From Enterobacter kobei (GTDB lineage Bacteria > Pseudomonadota > Gammaproteobacteria > Enterobacterales > Enterobacteriaceae): DNA of 64,000 nt. The stretch spans positions 248,001 to 312,000 of the forward strand of contig NZ_CP017181.1 in the NCBI RefSeq assembly GCF_001729765.1, written 5' to 3'. The notes beneath the pieces are model-generated. The model saw only the letters and a list, made by a program, of their open reading frames with translations. It searched no databases and was not told where the DNA came from. Below, piece by piece: positions 1-11,498 of the stretch (position 1 is its first letter; each line of letters starts with the position of its first letter). Both the position numbers and the translations under genes were made by a program.

Positions 1-163
1 ACAGGCCAGCAGAGCTTAAGATCAGCGTCATGATGGCAAAGAGATATTCCCCTTGTACGTACATTAAAACAACAAGGTAACCCACCAGCAGACACAGCAG
101 ACCTATCACTGACCATTTCAGCGCGTCGCTTTGCCACCAGTGCTTCTTTTTAATGACATCCAT
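1..163 (-). CDS. malF: Maltose ABC transporter permease MalF, 5' end only
   Basis: The first 54 codons of malF run off the left edge. The start codon is at 163 and the protein begins MDVIKKKHWWQSDALKW, as in E. coli MalF, then enters the first membrane helix (VIGLLCLLVGYLVVLM). MalF pairs with MalG as the inner-membrane channel of the maltose/maltodextrin ABC transporter MalFGK2 and uniquely carries a large periplasmic loop, which is outside this window. It is the second gene of the malEFG operon, 120 bp after malE, with a REP element between. Only the cytoplasmic N-terminus and first membrane segment can be seen, so integrity of the gene is unknown. Confidence 0.95.
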   Translation of the reverse strand, partial: MDVIKKKHWWQSDALKWSVIGLLCLLVGYLVVLMYVQGEYLFAIMTLILSSAGL

Positions 164-196
164 GGGGTTCTTCCTCTACAACGGTGGAAACTTTTC

Positions 197-273
197 GTCA
201 GGTGGCGCGGCGCTTACCTGACCTACGGATCGTGCCGTAGTCGTAGGGCGGGTAAGCGCACGCGCCACCCGCC
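197..273. repeat. REP/BIME between malE and malF
   Basis: Two REP palindromes lie head to head. One has arms GTCAGGT/ACCTGAC at 197-203 and 216-222; the other has arms GGCGGGT/ACCCGCC at 247-253 and 267-273. In E. coli the REP at this same place protects the upstream malE message from 3' exonuclease and helps give more MalE than MalF. The same role is inferred here from position and structure. Confidence 0.85.
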
Positions 274-283
274 GTTTTTCTGC

Positions 284-1843
<1,560 letters not shown>

Positions 1844-2953
1844 ATGGCGAGCGTACAGCTGCGTAATGTAACGAAAGCCTGGGGCGACGTAGTGGTGTCA
1901 AAAGACATCAATCTGGACATCACTGAAGGTGAGTTTGTGGTGTTTGTCGGCCCATCAGGCTGTGGTAAATCTACTCTGCTGCGTATGATTGCCGGTCTTG
2001 AAACCATCACCAGCGGCGACCTGCTGATCGGTGATACCCGAATGAACGACATCCCGCCTGCCGAACGTGGCGTCGGTATGGTGTTCCAGTCTTATGCACT
2101 TTATCCCCATCTTTCCGTTGCCGAGAACATGTCCTTTGGCCTGAAGCTGGCCGGCGCGAAGAAAGACGTGATTAACCAGCGCGTCACCCAGGTGGCGGAA
2201 GTATTACAGCTGGCGCACCTGCTGGAGCGTAAACCGAAAGCGCTTTCCGGCGGTCAGCGTCAGCGTGTGGCGATTGGCCGTACGCTGGTGGCCGAACCGC
2301 GCGTGTTCCTGCTCGACGAACCCCTTTCTAACCTGGATGCCGCCCTGCGCGTTCAGATGCGTATCGAAATCTCCCGTCTGCACAAACGTCTTGGCCGCAC
2401 GATGATTTACGTCACCCACGATCAGGTCGAAGCGATGACGCTGGCCGACAAAATCGTGGTGCTGGATGCCGGTCGCGTGGCGCAGGTGGGCAAACCGCTG
2501 GAGCTCTATCACTACCCGGCAGACCGCTTTGTTGCAGGCTTTATTGGCTCGCCAAAGATGAACTTCCTGCCCGTTAAAGTGACTGCAACGGCCATTGAAC
2601 AGGTACAGGTGGAGCTACCAAACCGCCAGCAAGTCTGGCTGCCGGTGGACAGCGCCAACGTACAGGTCGGGGCAAACATGTCCCTCGGTATCCGCCCTGA
2701 GCATCTCCTGCCGAGTCACATTGCCGATGTGACGCTGGAAGGTGAGGTTCAGGTCGTTGAACAGCTTGGTCACGAAACACAGATTCATATCCAGATCCCC
2801 GCCATTCGTCAGAACCTGGTTTACCGCCAGAATGACGTGGTGTTGATAGAAGAGGGTGCCACATTCGCTATCGGCTTGCCGCCAGAGCGTTGCCATCTGT
2901 TCCGTGAGGATGGCACTGCATGTCGTCGGTTGCATAAAGAGCCAGGCGTTTAA
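1844..2953 (+). CDS. malK: Maltose ABC transporter ATP-binding protein MalK
   Basis: This 369-residue ATPase drives MalFGK2 and also holds the activator MalT inactive when transport is idle. The nucleotide-binding domain has Walker [10 protein letters not shown] (36-44), signature LSGGQ (about 134-138), Walker B VFLLDEP and the switch histidine in YVTHDQ. The C-terminal regulatory domain, which binds MalT and EIIA-Glc, is complete ([10 protein letters not shown] onward). Compared with E. coli MalK (371 residues as I recall it) it lacks two residues in the regulatory domain at QVELPNRQQ, a conservative surface difference. It leads the malK-lamB-malM operon, 71 bp before lamB, preceded by the ribosome-binding site GAAGGGAGAAGGGC. 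Confidence 0.97.
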   Translation: MASVQLRNVTKAWGDVVVSKDINLDITEGEFVVFVGPSGCGKSTLLRMIAGLETITSGDLLIGDTRMNDIPPAERGVGMVFQSYALYPHLSVAENMSFGLKLAGAKKDVINQRVTQVAEVLQLAHLLERKPKALSGGQRQRVAIGRTLVAEPRVFLLDEPLSNLDAALRVQMRIEISRLHKRLGRTMIYVTHDQVEAMTLADKIVVLDAGRVAQVGKPLELYHYPADRFVAGFIGSPKMNFLPVKVTATAIEQVQVELPNRQQVWLPVDSANVQVGANMSLGIRPEHLLPSHIADVTLEGEVQVVEQLGHETQIHIQIPAIRQNLVYRQNDVVLIEEGATFAIGLPPERCHLFREDGTACRRLHKEPGV

Positions 2954-2988
2954 GCAATCCCAAAAGAAGACACGAAACCGACAGGTGA

Positions 2989-4368
<1,380 letters not shown>

Positions 4369-4398
4369 TCCCGTCTTAATCTGACGTAATGACCAAAC

Positions 4399-4418
4399 TG
4401 AGGGGCGCAAGCCCCTCA
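4399..4418 (+). terminator. Intercistronic hairpin between lamB and malM
   Basis: TGAGGGGC-GCAA-GCCCCTCA is a perfect 8-bp stem with a GNRA-type tetraloop, 30 bases after the lamB stop. There is no U-run, so it is more likely an mRNA-stabilising or partial-termination structure that lowers malM expression relative to lamB than a full terminator. Confidence 0.6.
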
Positions 4419-4480
4419 ATCCTTGGGACGGCGCGCTATTGCCTGGCTACCGCTGACCTGTGCATTTTGAGGTGATAACA

Positions 4481-5434
4481 ATGAAAATGAACAAAACTCT
4501 TCTTGCCCTTTGTTTATCCGCAGGGCTGCTGGCAAGCGCGCCTGCTGTCACGCTCGCTAACGTGAACTTCGTTCCGCAGAATACAACATCTGCACCAGCC
4601 ATTCCGGCGGCGACACTGCAACAGCTGGTCTGGACGCCTGTCGATCAGTCTAAAACCCAGACCACCCAGCTCTCAACGGGCGGACAAACGATTAATGTTC
4701 CGGGTATTAGCGGTCCGGTCGCAGCGTATAGCGTACCCGCTAATATCGGTGAACTCGCCATTACCTTGACCAGTGAAGTCAACAAGCAAACAAGCGTATT
4801 TGCGCCAAATGTGCTGATTCTTGATCAGAACATGACGCCATCCGCCTTTTTCCCAAGCGAATACTTTACTTATCAGGAACCTGGCGTAATGAGTGCCGAT
4901 CGTCTGGAAGGCGTTATGCGTCTGACGCCTGCGTTGGGTCAGCAAAAACTTTACGTGCTGGTCTTTACCACTGAGCAAGATCTGCAGAAAACCACAACGT
5001 TGCTCGACCCGGCCAAAGCCTACGCAAAAGGTACCGGTAACGCGATTCCGGATATTCCAGACCCTATCGCACGTCACGTTACCGACGGAACGTTAAAGCT
5101 GAAGGTGAAAACGAACAGCGGTTCCAGCGTGCTGGTCGGCCCGCTGTTTGGCTCCTCCGGTAGCGGCCCGGTAACCGTGGGTAATACCGCTGCACCTGCC
5201 TATACCGCGCCAGCTGCCACCGCAGCCGCACCGGTCGCTGCCGCTGCACCAGCCCCGGCGAAGAAAGCCGAGCCGGTACTGAACGACACCGAAGAATACT
5301 TCAACAACGCCATTAAGCAGGCGGTGAAGCGCGGCGATGTCGATAAAGCGCTGAAACTGCTTGATGAAGCCGAACGTTTAGGTTCAACCACTGCCCGTTC
5401 CACCTTTATCAGCAGTGTAAAAGGCAAGGGGTAA
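4481..5434 (+). CDS. malM: Maltose operon periplasmic protein MalM
   Basis: This 317-residue periplasmic protein is the last gene of malK-lamB-malM. The start at 4481 (MKMNKTLLALCLSAGLLASAPAVTLA) follows GAGGTG and gives a signal peptide. The folded part (residues about 30-220) closely follows E. coli MalM. A linker rich in Ala and Pro (TAAPAYTAPAATAAAPVAAAAPAPA, abbreviated: residues about 235-265) leads to a C-terminal helical segment ending SSVKGKG. The linker is longer and more Ala-rich than the one I recall in E. coli. Its molecular role is not established; it is co-regulated with maltose uptake and dispensable for growth on maltose in E. coli. Confidence 0.95.
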   Translation: MKMNKTLLALCLSAGLLASAPAVTLANVNFVPQNTTSAPAIPAATLQQLVWTPVDQSKTQTTQLSTGGQTINVPGISGPVAAYSVPANIGELAITLTSEVNKQTSVFAPNVLILDQNMTPSAFFPSEYFTYQEPGVMSADRLEGVMRLTPALGQQKLYVLVFTTEQDLQKTTTLLDPAKAYAKGTGNAIPDIPDPIARHVTDGTLKLKVKTNSGSSVLVGPLFGSSGSGPVTVGNTAAPAYTAPAATAAAPVAAAAPAPAKKAEPVLNDTEEYFNNAIKQAVKRGDVDKALKLLDEAERLGSTTARSTFISSVKGKG

Positions 5435-5468
5435 CCGTTTCCCCACAGTGCTGATTTGTCAGTAGTTT

Positions 5469-5497
5469 AGTGCGCCTGAGTGGGCGCACTTTTTTTC
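5469..5497 (+). terminator. Rho-independent terminator after malM
   Basis: The stem AGTGCGCC/GGGCGCACT with loop TGAGT is followed directly by seven T residues. It closes the malK-lamB-malM operon 34 bases after the malM stop. Confidence 0.9.
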
Positions 5498-5614
5498 GTG
5501 TCCGCCAGGCTGTTGCATCCATGTTGCGATCGTGATCGTTAAATAACGTTTGGCCCCCCTCAATCCGTGTTTCTGCGATACAATGCCATTACGTTATGTA
5601 TCGGAGAGTCTGGC

Positions 5615-6112
5615 ATGTCACACCCCGCGCTAACGCAACTGCGTGCGCTGCGCTATTTCGACCAAATACCTGCGCTTGATCCGCAGCAACTGGACTGGTT
5701 GCTGCTGGAAGATTCCATGACGAAACGTTTTGAACAGCAAGGTAAAACGGTCACGGTGACCCTGATACAGGAAGGGTTTGTCTCCGGCGATGAGATCGCC
5801 AGCGAGCTGCCGCTGCTGCCGCAAGAGGAACGCTACTGGCTGCGCGAAATTTTGCTCTGTGCCGATGGTGAGCCCTGGCTTGCCGGACGGACGGTAGTGC
5901 CCGAGTCCACCCTTTCCGGGCCTGAGCTGGCGCTGCAGCGGCTGGGGAAAACCCCGTTGGGACGTTATCTTTTTACCTCATCTGAGCTGACCCGGGATTT
6001 TATTGAGATTGGGCGTGATGCCGAACTGTGGGGGCGCCGTTCCCGCCTTCGCCTGAGCGGTAAGCCGTTAATCCTGACGGAACTTTTTTTACCGGCATCA
6101 CCGTTGTACTAA
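5615..6112 (+). CDS. ubiC: Chorismate pyruvate-lyase UbiC
   Basis: This 165-residue cytosolic enzyme converts chorismate to 4-hydroxybenzoate and pyruvate, the first committed step of ubiquinone synthesis. The start at 5615 ([15 protein letters not shown]) follows GGAGAG and matches E. coli UbiC; the longer reading from 5567 has no support. The conserved [20 protein letters not shown] and GRYLF...RDFIEIGR segments, which form the product-binding pocket, are present. It is 12 bp before ubiA and presumably co-transcribed with it. A likely -10 box (TACAAT, 5579-5584) lies 31 bp upstream of the start. Confidence 0.96.
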   Translation: MSHPALTQLRALRYFDQIPALDPQQLDWLLLEDSMTKRFEQQGKTVTVTLIQEGFVSGDEIASELPLLPQEERYWLREILLCADGEPWLAGRTVVPESTLSGPELALQRLGKTPLGRYLFTSSELTRDFIEIGRDAELWGRRSRLRLSGKPLILTELFLPASPLY

Positions 6113-6124
6113 GAGGAAGAAAAA

Positions 6125-6994
6125 ATGGAGTGGAGCCTGACGCAGAATAAGCTGTTGGCGTATCACCGCTTAATGCGTACCGATAAACCTATTGGCGCGT
6201 TACTGCTGCTGTGGCCGACCTTATGGGCGCTGTGGGTTGCAACGCCGGGCGTACCGCCGCTGTGGATCCTGGGCGTATTTGTCGCCGGTGTCTGGCTGAT
6301 GCGCGCGGCGGGCTGCGTGGTGAATGACTATGCCGATCGTAAATTCGACGGCCATGTAAAGCGGACAGCCAACCGTCCGTTACCCAGCGGACAGGTGACC
6401 GGAAAAGAAGCCCGCGTGCTGTTCCTCGTACTGGTGCTGCTCTCATTCCTGCTGGTGTTAACGCTGAACACCATGACAATTCTGCTTTCCGTCGCTGCGC
6501 TTGCACTGGCATGGGTTTATCCGTTCATGAAGCGCTATACCCATCTGCCTCAGGTTGTGTTGGGCGCGGCATTTGGCTGGTCGATTCCGATGGCGTTTGC
6601 TGCGGTGAGTGAATCCCTACCGCTCAGCTGCTGGCTGATGTTCCTGGCGAACATTCTCTGGGCCGTGGCGTATGACACGCAATACGCGATGGTAGACCGC
6701 GACGATGACCTGAAAATTGGTATTAAATCGACCGCCATTCTCTTTGGACGTCAGGACAAACTGATCATCGGCATTTTACAGGTCGCGGTACTGGCACTGA
6801 TGGTCGCGATTGGCCGTCTGAACGGGCTGAACTGGGAGTTTTACTGGTCGGTGCTGGTGGCGGGATTGCTGTTTGCTTACCAGCAAAAGCTGATTGCCAA
6901 ACGCGAACGTGAAGCCTGCTTTAAAGCGTTTTTGAATAATAACTATGTCGGGCTGGTGCTGTTTTTAGGCCTGGCGATGAGCTATTTCTTATAA
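6125..6994 (+). CDS. ubiA: 4-hydroxybenzoate octaprenyltransferase UbiA
   Basis: This 289-residue inner-membrane enzyme attaches the octaprenyl chain to 4-hydroxybenzoate from UbiC. Both Asp-rich motifs of the family are visible: NDYADRKFD (about residues 67-75) and [13 protein letters not shown] (about 180-192), which hold Mg-prenyl diphosphate. Hydrophobic helices fill the rest. The start follows AGAGGAAGAAAAA. Only six bases separate its stop from the REP region. In K-12 the next gene is plsB; here it is zntA on the other strand (see findings). Confidence 0.96.
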   Translation: MEWSLTQNKLLAYHRLMRTDKPIGALLLLWPTLWALWVATPGVPPLWILGVFVAGVWLMRAAGCVVNDYADRKFDGHVKRTANRPLPSGQVTGKEARVLFLVLVLLSFLLVLTLNTMTILLSVAALALAWVYPFMKRYTHLPQVVLGAAFGWSIPMAFAAVSESLPLSCWLMFLANILWAVAYDTQYAMVDRDDDLKIGIKSTAILFGRQDKLIIGILQVAVLALMVAIGRLNGLNWEFYWSVLVAGLLFAYQQKLIAKREREACFKAFLNNNYVGLVLFLGLAMSYFL

Positions 6995-6998
6995 AAAA

Positions 6999-7084
6999 GT
7001 CGGGTGGCGGCTTCGCCTTACCCGACCTACGATCTGGCAGAACATGTAGGCCCGGTAAGCGTTAGCGCCACCGGGCGTTTTTTT
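6999..7084. repeat. REP/BIME at the ubiA-zntA joint, with bidirectional terminator potential
   Basis: There are two palindromes: GTCGGGT/ACCCGAC at 6999-7005 and 7020-7026, and GCCCGGT...ACCGGGC at 7050-7076 followed by a run of seven T. The second can stop ubiA transcription; the first, preceded by A residues on the plus strand, can stop zntA transcription from the other side. The element marks one end of the block that is moved relative to K-12. Confidence 0.85.
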
Positions 7085-9254
7085 ATCGGCGACGCAACAG
7101 CCTGAGCGCGTTCGCCGTCACCAGCACCGTTGCCCCCGTATCCGCCAGCACTGCCAGCCACAGCCCGGTCATGCCGAGCAGCGTCGTCACCAAGAAAATC
7201 CCCTTCAGTCCGAGCGCAATCCCGATGTTCTGGCGGATATTGGCCCGCGTCGCCCGCGCCAGGCCGATCATCTCTGCCAGCCCGGTCAGACGGTTATGCG
7301 TCAGCGCCGCGTCTGCCGTCTCCAGCGCCACGTCGGTGCCGCTTCCCATCGCAATGCCTATGGTGGATGCTTTCATCGCTGGTGCATCGTTAATGCCATC
7401 CCCGACCATCGCGAGCGGGGCGTGGCTGTTCAGTTCGGTTACCGCACTGACCTTATCGGCGGGCAGCAATCCAGCTTTAAATTCCAGTCCCAGTTCACCC
7501 GCAATGGCTGACGCCGCACGTGGGTTATCCCCGGTCAGGATCACGCCCTGCACGCCCAGCTGATGCAGCGCCGCTACGGCTTCCTTCGCGTCATCACGCA
7601 GGGTATCACGCAGCGCCAGCATGCCTTTCGTCACGCCGTCCTGCATAACAACCACGACAGTTTGCCCGGCCTGCTCTAACGTCTGAACCTGTGCGGAAGG
7701 GGAGTGACCCGCCGCGACAATCAGGACCTTTTTACCGTTGACGTTGGCCTCAATCCCAGACCCGACCAGCGCCCGCTGGGCGGTGGCCGCCGGAATCGGT
7801 AATCCGCGAGCCTGCGCTTCCCGCACAATGGCCTGCGCCAGCGGGTGGGTGGAACCCTGTTCGACGGCGGCGGCTAAGGTAAGCAGTTCATCTTCAGCGA
7901 TATCCTGCGGATAAATGCCGGTCACCTGGGGTTTGCCGACGGTTAACGTGCCGGTTTTGTCGAAGGCGATATGCTGAACCTGGCTCAGCTGCTCCAGCGC
8001 CGCACCGCCTTTAATCAGCGCCCCGCGACGTGCCGCTGCCGCCAGACCGGAGGTGATCGCCGCTGGCGTGGAGATCACCAGCGCGCACGGGCAGCCAATC
8101 AGCAGCAGGGTCAGACCTTTATAAATCCAGCCCTCCCAGGGCGCGCCAAAGAACAGCGGTGGAACGAGCGTAACCAGCAGAGCAACCAGCATAATGGCGG
8201 GCGTGTAAATCCGGCTAAAGCGATCGATAAAACGCTCGACGGGGGCACGGCGCTCTTCAGCTTCTTCAATCAGCTTCAGGATACGGTCGATGGCGCTGTC
8301 GCCGGGCCCGGAAAGCACCTCAAGCTGCACCAGGCGGTCAACGCTGGTGGCGCCTGCAGGCACTTTTTCTCCCGCGGTACGCTCAACCGGAATGGATTCC
8401 CCTGTCAGGGCGCTTTCATCAAAGCTTGCGGTGGCGCTAAGCAGTGCGCCATCGGCAGGCAAGCGCCCCCCTGCGGCGACTTCAATGACGTCGCCCGGGC
8501 GCAGCGTGCTGATGGCGACGGTTTCACGTTTGCCTTCGTTAACCCGCGTCGCGGTTTCCGGCTTCAGTGCCATCAACGCGCTCACCCCTTTACGCGCGCG
8601 GCTGGCGGCCCAGCCCTCAAGTCGTTCGCCGATCAGGAACAGCAGCAGAACCATCGCCGCTTCCGCCGTCGCGCCGATAAACAGCGCGCCGATCGCCGCC
8701 ACGCTCATCAGCGTTTCGATGGCGAACCAGCTGCCGCTTCTCATCAGACGTAATGCCTTGCGGGCAATCGGAAACAGTCCGACCAGCGTGGTGGCGATAA
8801 ACGCCAGGTTGCCAAACGGATGGTTAATCTGTTCCAGACCCCAGCTCAGGGCCATCATGATGATGAGGGTAATGAGCGGCAGATTTTCCTTCAGGGAGGC
8901 GGTCTTTTCGACAGGGGCTGTTTCGCTGCGCAGGGTGTATCCCGCCTTGCTGACGGCGGCTTCAACCTGCTTACTGACATCCTTGTCGGCGCTGACTAAC
9001 AGCTTTTCGGTCGCAAAAAGCACCTGAACGTGGCTGACGCCCGGCACCTGTTTGACCGCATTTTCCACTTTACGTGCGCAGGCTGCGCAGTCCATACCGT
9101 TGACGGCCCAGCTGTAGCGATTACCGCTTTCGGGCAGCGCGTCGGCTTGCGTTTCGCAGCTCCCCTCGCAGCAGCAGTCCTCTTTTGGCGGAACCGGGCT
9201 GAGCTTAAGTGCCGAAAATTGTGGGATTTTTTTAGGTGTTTCTGGAGTCGACAT
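7083..9254 (-). CDS. zntA: Zn(II)/Cd(II)/Pb(II)-exporting P1B-type ATPase ZntA
   Basis: This 723-residue inner-membrane pump exports Zn2+, Cd2+ and Pb2+. In order it has a Cys-rich N-terminus (DCCCEGSC, 26-33), a heavy-metal-associated domain with GMDCAAC (53-59), eight predicted membrane helices with the transport motif CPC (about 388-390), phosphorylation motif DKTGTLT, and hinge GDGINDAP. The start at 9254 (MSTPETPKK) has GGAG upstream and matches the E. coli end; the ORF extends to 9323, but that extension passes through the ZntR operator. It is monocistronic, read away from yhhN's promoter side, and controlled by ZntR from the operator at 9299-9320. The zntR gene itself is not in the window. 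Confidence 0.96.
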   Translation of the reverse strand: MSTPETPKKIPQFSALKLSPVPPKEDCCCEGSCETQADALPESGNRYSWAVNGMDCAACARKVENAVKQVPGVSHVQVLFATEKLLVSADKDVSKQVEAAVSKAGYTLRSETAPVEKTASLKENLPLITLIIMMALSWGLEQINHPFGNLAFIATTLVGLFPIARKALRLMRSGSWFAIETLMSVAAIGALFIGATAEAAMVLLLFLIGERLEGWAASRARKGVSALMALKPETATRVNEGKRETVAISTLRPGDVIEVAAGGRLPADGALLSATASFDESALTGESIPVERTAGEKVPAGATSVDRLVQLEVLSGPGDSAIDRILKLIEEAEERRAPVERFIDRFSRIYTPAIMLVALLVTLVPPLFFGAPWEGWIYKGLTLLLIGCPCALVISTPAAITSGLAAAARRGALIKGGAALEQLSQVQHIAFDKTGTLTVGKPQVTGIYPQDIAEDELLTLAAAVEQGSTHPLAQAIVREAQARGLPIPAATAQRALVGSGIEANVNGKKVLIVAAGHSPSAQVQTLEQAGQTVVVVMQDGVTKGMLALRDTLRDDAKEAVAALHQLGVQGVILTGDNPRAASAIAGELGLEFKAGLLPADKVSAVTELNSHAPLAMVGDGINDAPAMKASTIGIAMGSGTDVALETADAALTHNRLTGLAEMIGLARATRANIRQNIGIALGLKGIFLVTTLLGMTGLWLAVLADTGATVLVTANALRLLRRR

Positions 9255-9291
9255 GGCAGTCTCCGGTAATGATAATTTTCTCATTAACCGC

Positions 9292-9323
9292 AGCATACAC
9301 TCTGGAGTCGACTCCAGAGTCAA
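9292..9323 (-). promoter_or_regulatory. ZntR-type operator in the zntA promoter
   Basis: Read on the minus strand, a -35 TTGACT (9318-9323) and -10 TATGCT (9292-9297) are separated by an overlong 20-bp spacer. A perfect 22-bp palindrome, ACTCTGGAGTCGACTCCAGA then GT, occupies 9299-9320. The long spacer is the hallmark of MerR-family promoters: ZntR with Zn2+ untwists the DNA to bring the two boxes into register. It matches the E. coli zntA promoter almost base for base. Confidence 0.93.
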
Positions 9324-9330
9324 GCGTTAT

Positions 9331-9957
9331 TTAGATATACAGCGAACGCACGATCAGGAAGTGCCCGGCAAAGTAGCAGGCGGAAGCAATCGCGTTGTCG
9401 GCGCGGAAGCGACGGCGATAGTGGCTGCCCAGCCAGACGATATTACCGAGTAAGAGCAGTGCTGCGCCGAAGAACGCAGACATCGCCTGAGACGTCGGGC
9501 GGAAGAACCAGAGCTCGCCAGCGAGCCACACCATCACCAGCGTCATGGCGATAAATGTACAGACCGGCAAACGCATCTCTTCCAGACGCGACCAGATCAC
9601 CGCTATCAGCAGTGCGCCAATCACCAGCAGCACCAGCGGCAGCGGCCAGAAGAAGGAGAGCGTCATCTGGCTGGCAAAGTAAATGGTATACAGCAGATGC
9701 GACAGGAAAAACGCCCCAACAGCATACAGCAGACGCTGACGCGGGAGCAGGGTTAAGGCATCGCCAATCAGGGACGCGCACAGCCCGGCGAGAACCAGGT
9801 AGCTGATGGCGTTAAACATCGGCGCTTGCCAGGCAAGCAGCAGAAGGAGCAACAGCGTGACGGGTTTAAACAACCAGCGCTGCCAGGCTGGGCCACGGTA
9901 GGACGCATCAACATAAAGCCATGCGGAAAAACAGACAGCGATAAATGACCAAAGCAT
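9331..9957 (-). CDS. yhhN: YhhN/TMEM86 family inner-membrane protein
   Basis: This 208-residue, very hydrophobic protein has about eight membrane helices and starts [22 protein letters not shown]. The family includes mammalian lysoplasmalogenase TMEM86, but no activity is established for the bacterial member, so function is left open. Its stop is only 8 bp from the -35 box of zntA, so it reads toward zntA on the same strand; read-through into the ZntR promoter is possible. The conserved segment [11 protein letters not shown]...[10 protein letters not shown] is intact. Confidence 0.93.
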   Translation of the reverse strand: MLWSFIAVCFSAWLYVDASYRGPAWQRWLFKPVTLLLLLLLAWQAPMFNAISYLVLAGLCASLIGDALTLLPRQRLLYAVGAFFLSHLLYTIYFASQMTLSFFWPLPLVLLVIGALLIAVIWSRLEEMRLPVCTFIAMTLVMVWLAGELWFFRPTSQAMSAFFGAALLLLGNIVWLGSHYRRRFRADNAIASACYFAGHFLIVRSLYI

Positions 9958-10086
9958 ATTAACTCCCTGTAACTGTTAAGGCTGAATAATCAGTTTCTGA
10001 TCCAGTGTAGTGACGCGGGCGGGCGTTTGGCAATGCCGGGGCAGGCGAGGTATCCTGAATTCCGCATAATCTGATGGGATGTTTCA

Positions 10087-10443
10087 ATGAGCAAGATGCC
10101 GCTGTTTTTCATTATCGTGGTAGCGATTATGGTCATTGCCGCCTCGTTTCGCTTCGTGCAGCAGCGCCGGGAAAAGGCGGATAACGAGGCCGCACCGCTG
10201 ATGCAAAAGCGGGTGGTGGTGAGCAATAAGCGCGAGAAAGCCCTCAACGACCGACGCTCTCGCCAACAGCAGGTTACGCCTGCAGGCGCGACGATGCGCT
10301 ATGAAGCCAGCTTTAAGCCGGAAACCGGCGGGCTGGAGATGACTTTCCGCCTGGAGGCGCAGCAGTACCACCAGTTGACGGTGGGTGAGAAAGGAATGCT
10401 GAGCTACAAAGGGTCGCGGTTTGAAGGTTTTAGGGCGGAATAA
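10087..10443 (+). CDS. yhhM: DUF2500 membrane-anchored protein YhhM
   Basis: This 118-residue protein matches E. coli YhhM. One N-terminal membrane helix (PLFFIIVVAIMVIAASFRF, residues 4-22) is followed by a basic stretch and a small domain likely exposed on one side of the inner membrane, ending LSYKGSRFEGFRAE. Function is unknown. It stands alone between divergent yhhN and convergent yhhL; its start at 10087 is preceded by GGGATGTTTCA, a weak ribosome-binding site. The yhhM-yhhL interval is filled by a repeat element. Confidence 0.92.
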   Translation: MSKMPLFFIIVVAIMVIAASFRFVQQRREKADNEAAPLMQKRVVVSNKREKALNDRRSRQQQVTPAGATMRYEASFKPETGGLEMTFRLEAQQYHQLTVGEKGMLSYKGSRFEGFRAE

Positions 10444-10454
10444 TGCGCGATCGG

Positions 10455-10500
10455 TCCCCTCTCCCGGTGGGAGAGGGTTAGGGTGAGGGCATCAGGCCGC
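10455..10500. repeat. Intergenic CTCTCCC/GGGAGAG palindromic repeat, copy 1
   Basis: CCCTCTCCC-GGT-GGGAGAGGG is followed by TTAGGGTGAGGGCATCAGGC. The same unit recurs at 24346-24388, 52229-52260, 52319-52361 and, reversed, 62936-62980. It sits between convergent genes yhhM and yhhL, where it could act as a terminator-like hairpin. Confidence 0.8.
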
Positions 10501-10503
10501 ACC

Positions 10504-10785
10504 CTACTTCTTCACCTGCGCCTTAAACTTCTTCATCCACACCAGCAACTCAAACACGCCGAAAATAAATACCCGCAGTTGCTGCCAGCCGGTCATCGGC
10601 GGGCCATCTTTTGGCAGGCCGTTTTTCAGCATTACCATCTGCAGGGCGTGCATGAACGAGGTGAAAATCAGCGCCACGTTAACGAAGATGTTCAACGGGC
10701 GCGGGAACGGGTGCACCAGATTCAAAATCAAAAATGCCCAGACGCCCAGCATCAGCAAACGTCCCAGGTTAATCAGTACCGGCAT
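10504..10785 (-). CDS. yhhL: DUF1145 inner-membrane protein YhhL
   Basis: This 93-residue protein has two to three membrane helices (LLMLGVWAFLILNLVHPF; FVNVALIFTSFMHALQMVML) and a basic C-terminus KKFKAQVKK. The start at 10785 (MPVLINLGRL) follows AAGGAGG and overlaps the end of rsmD by 17 bp, so the two are translationally coupled. Function is unknown. The longer ORF reading from 10905 lies entirely inside rsmD and is not used. Confidence 0.92.
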   Translation of the reverse strand: MPVLINLGRLLMLGVWAFLILNLVHPFPRPLNIFVNVALIFTSFMHALQMVMLKNGLPKDGPPMTGWQQLRVFIFGVFELLVWMKKFKAQVKK

Positions 10786-11371
10786 CAGAGCCTCCTTGTA
10801 CCTGACGGTGATAAAGACGATAAGCGACCTGACCGGCAACCTTTTCGCGGTGCAGATCCCAGTGCGCGGGCACCGGCGGAAGACCGTTTTCCACTTCGCT
10901 TTCAACGTAAATTAATGCGTCATCCGCCAGCCAGCCGTTTTGTTCCAGCAGGGATAACGTCTCTTCCAGCAGCCCCTTGCGGAACGGCGGATCGACAAAC
11001 ACCACCTGATGCGGCGTGCCTTTCTGCGCGAGGAAGCTCAGGGTATTGGTGTTTACGACTTTGGCGTTACTCGCTTTGAGCGTCGCCAGATTTTGCTGCA
11101 GCGTCTGTGCCACGCCGCGCTCCATCTCCAGCAGCGTGGCGCTGGCGGCGTAGCGCGACAACGCTTCGAGCCCTAATGCACCGCTGCCGGCGAAGCAGTC
11201 CAGGCAGTGGGCATCTACCATTGACGGGGCGAGCCAGTTAAACAGCGTCTCGCGAACGCGGTCGGTTGTCGGGCGTAAACCGGGGCTGTCCGGCACCGGT
11301 AATTTCCGGCCTCGCCACTGACCGCCGATAATTCGAATTTGACCGGCCGGGGCGCGGGTGGGTTTCTTCAT
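10769..11371 (-). CDS. rsmD: 16S rRNA m2G966 methyltransferase RsmD
   Basis: This 200-residue S-adenosylmethionine-dependent enzyme makes N2-methylguanosine at position 966 of 16S rRNA. It shows the entry motif QIRIIGGQWRGRKL, the SAM-binding loop DCFAGSGALGLEALSR (about 57-72) and the catalytic motif VFVDPPFRKG. It is divergent from ftsY with 127 bp between and is followed by overlapping yhhL. The start at 11371 (MKKPTRAPAGQ) matches the E. coli end. Confidence 0.95.
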   Translation of the reverse strand: MKKPTRAPAGQIRIIGGQWRGRKLPVPDSPGLRPTTDRVRETLFNWLAPSMVDAHCLDCFAGSGALGLEALSRYAASATLLEMERGVAQTLQQNLATLKASNAKVVNTNTLSFLAQKGTPHQVVFVDPPFRKGLLEETLSLLEQNGWLADDALIYVESEVENGLPPVPAHWDLHREKVAGQVAYRLYHRQVQGGSDAGTD

Positions 11372-11498
11372 CTCTGGAAAGCTCTGTTAACCATTGCCCT
11401 GCGATTGCGGGCGGTGATGTCAATTAAGTAAAGTGTTAGACTATTTCATCATTTTTTTAGCTTCCCTGTATATAGCGCCGCGAGGAGTGTAGTCGCAG

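Noticed and set aside
5200..5270. A frameshift in the Ala/Pro-rich part of malM
   Set aside because: The frame is open on both sides with matching conserved residues; it is only a low-complexity linker.
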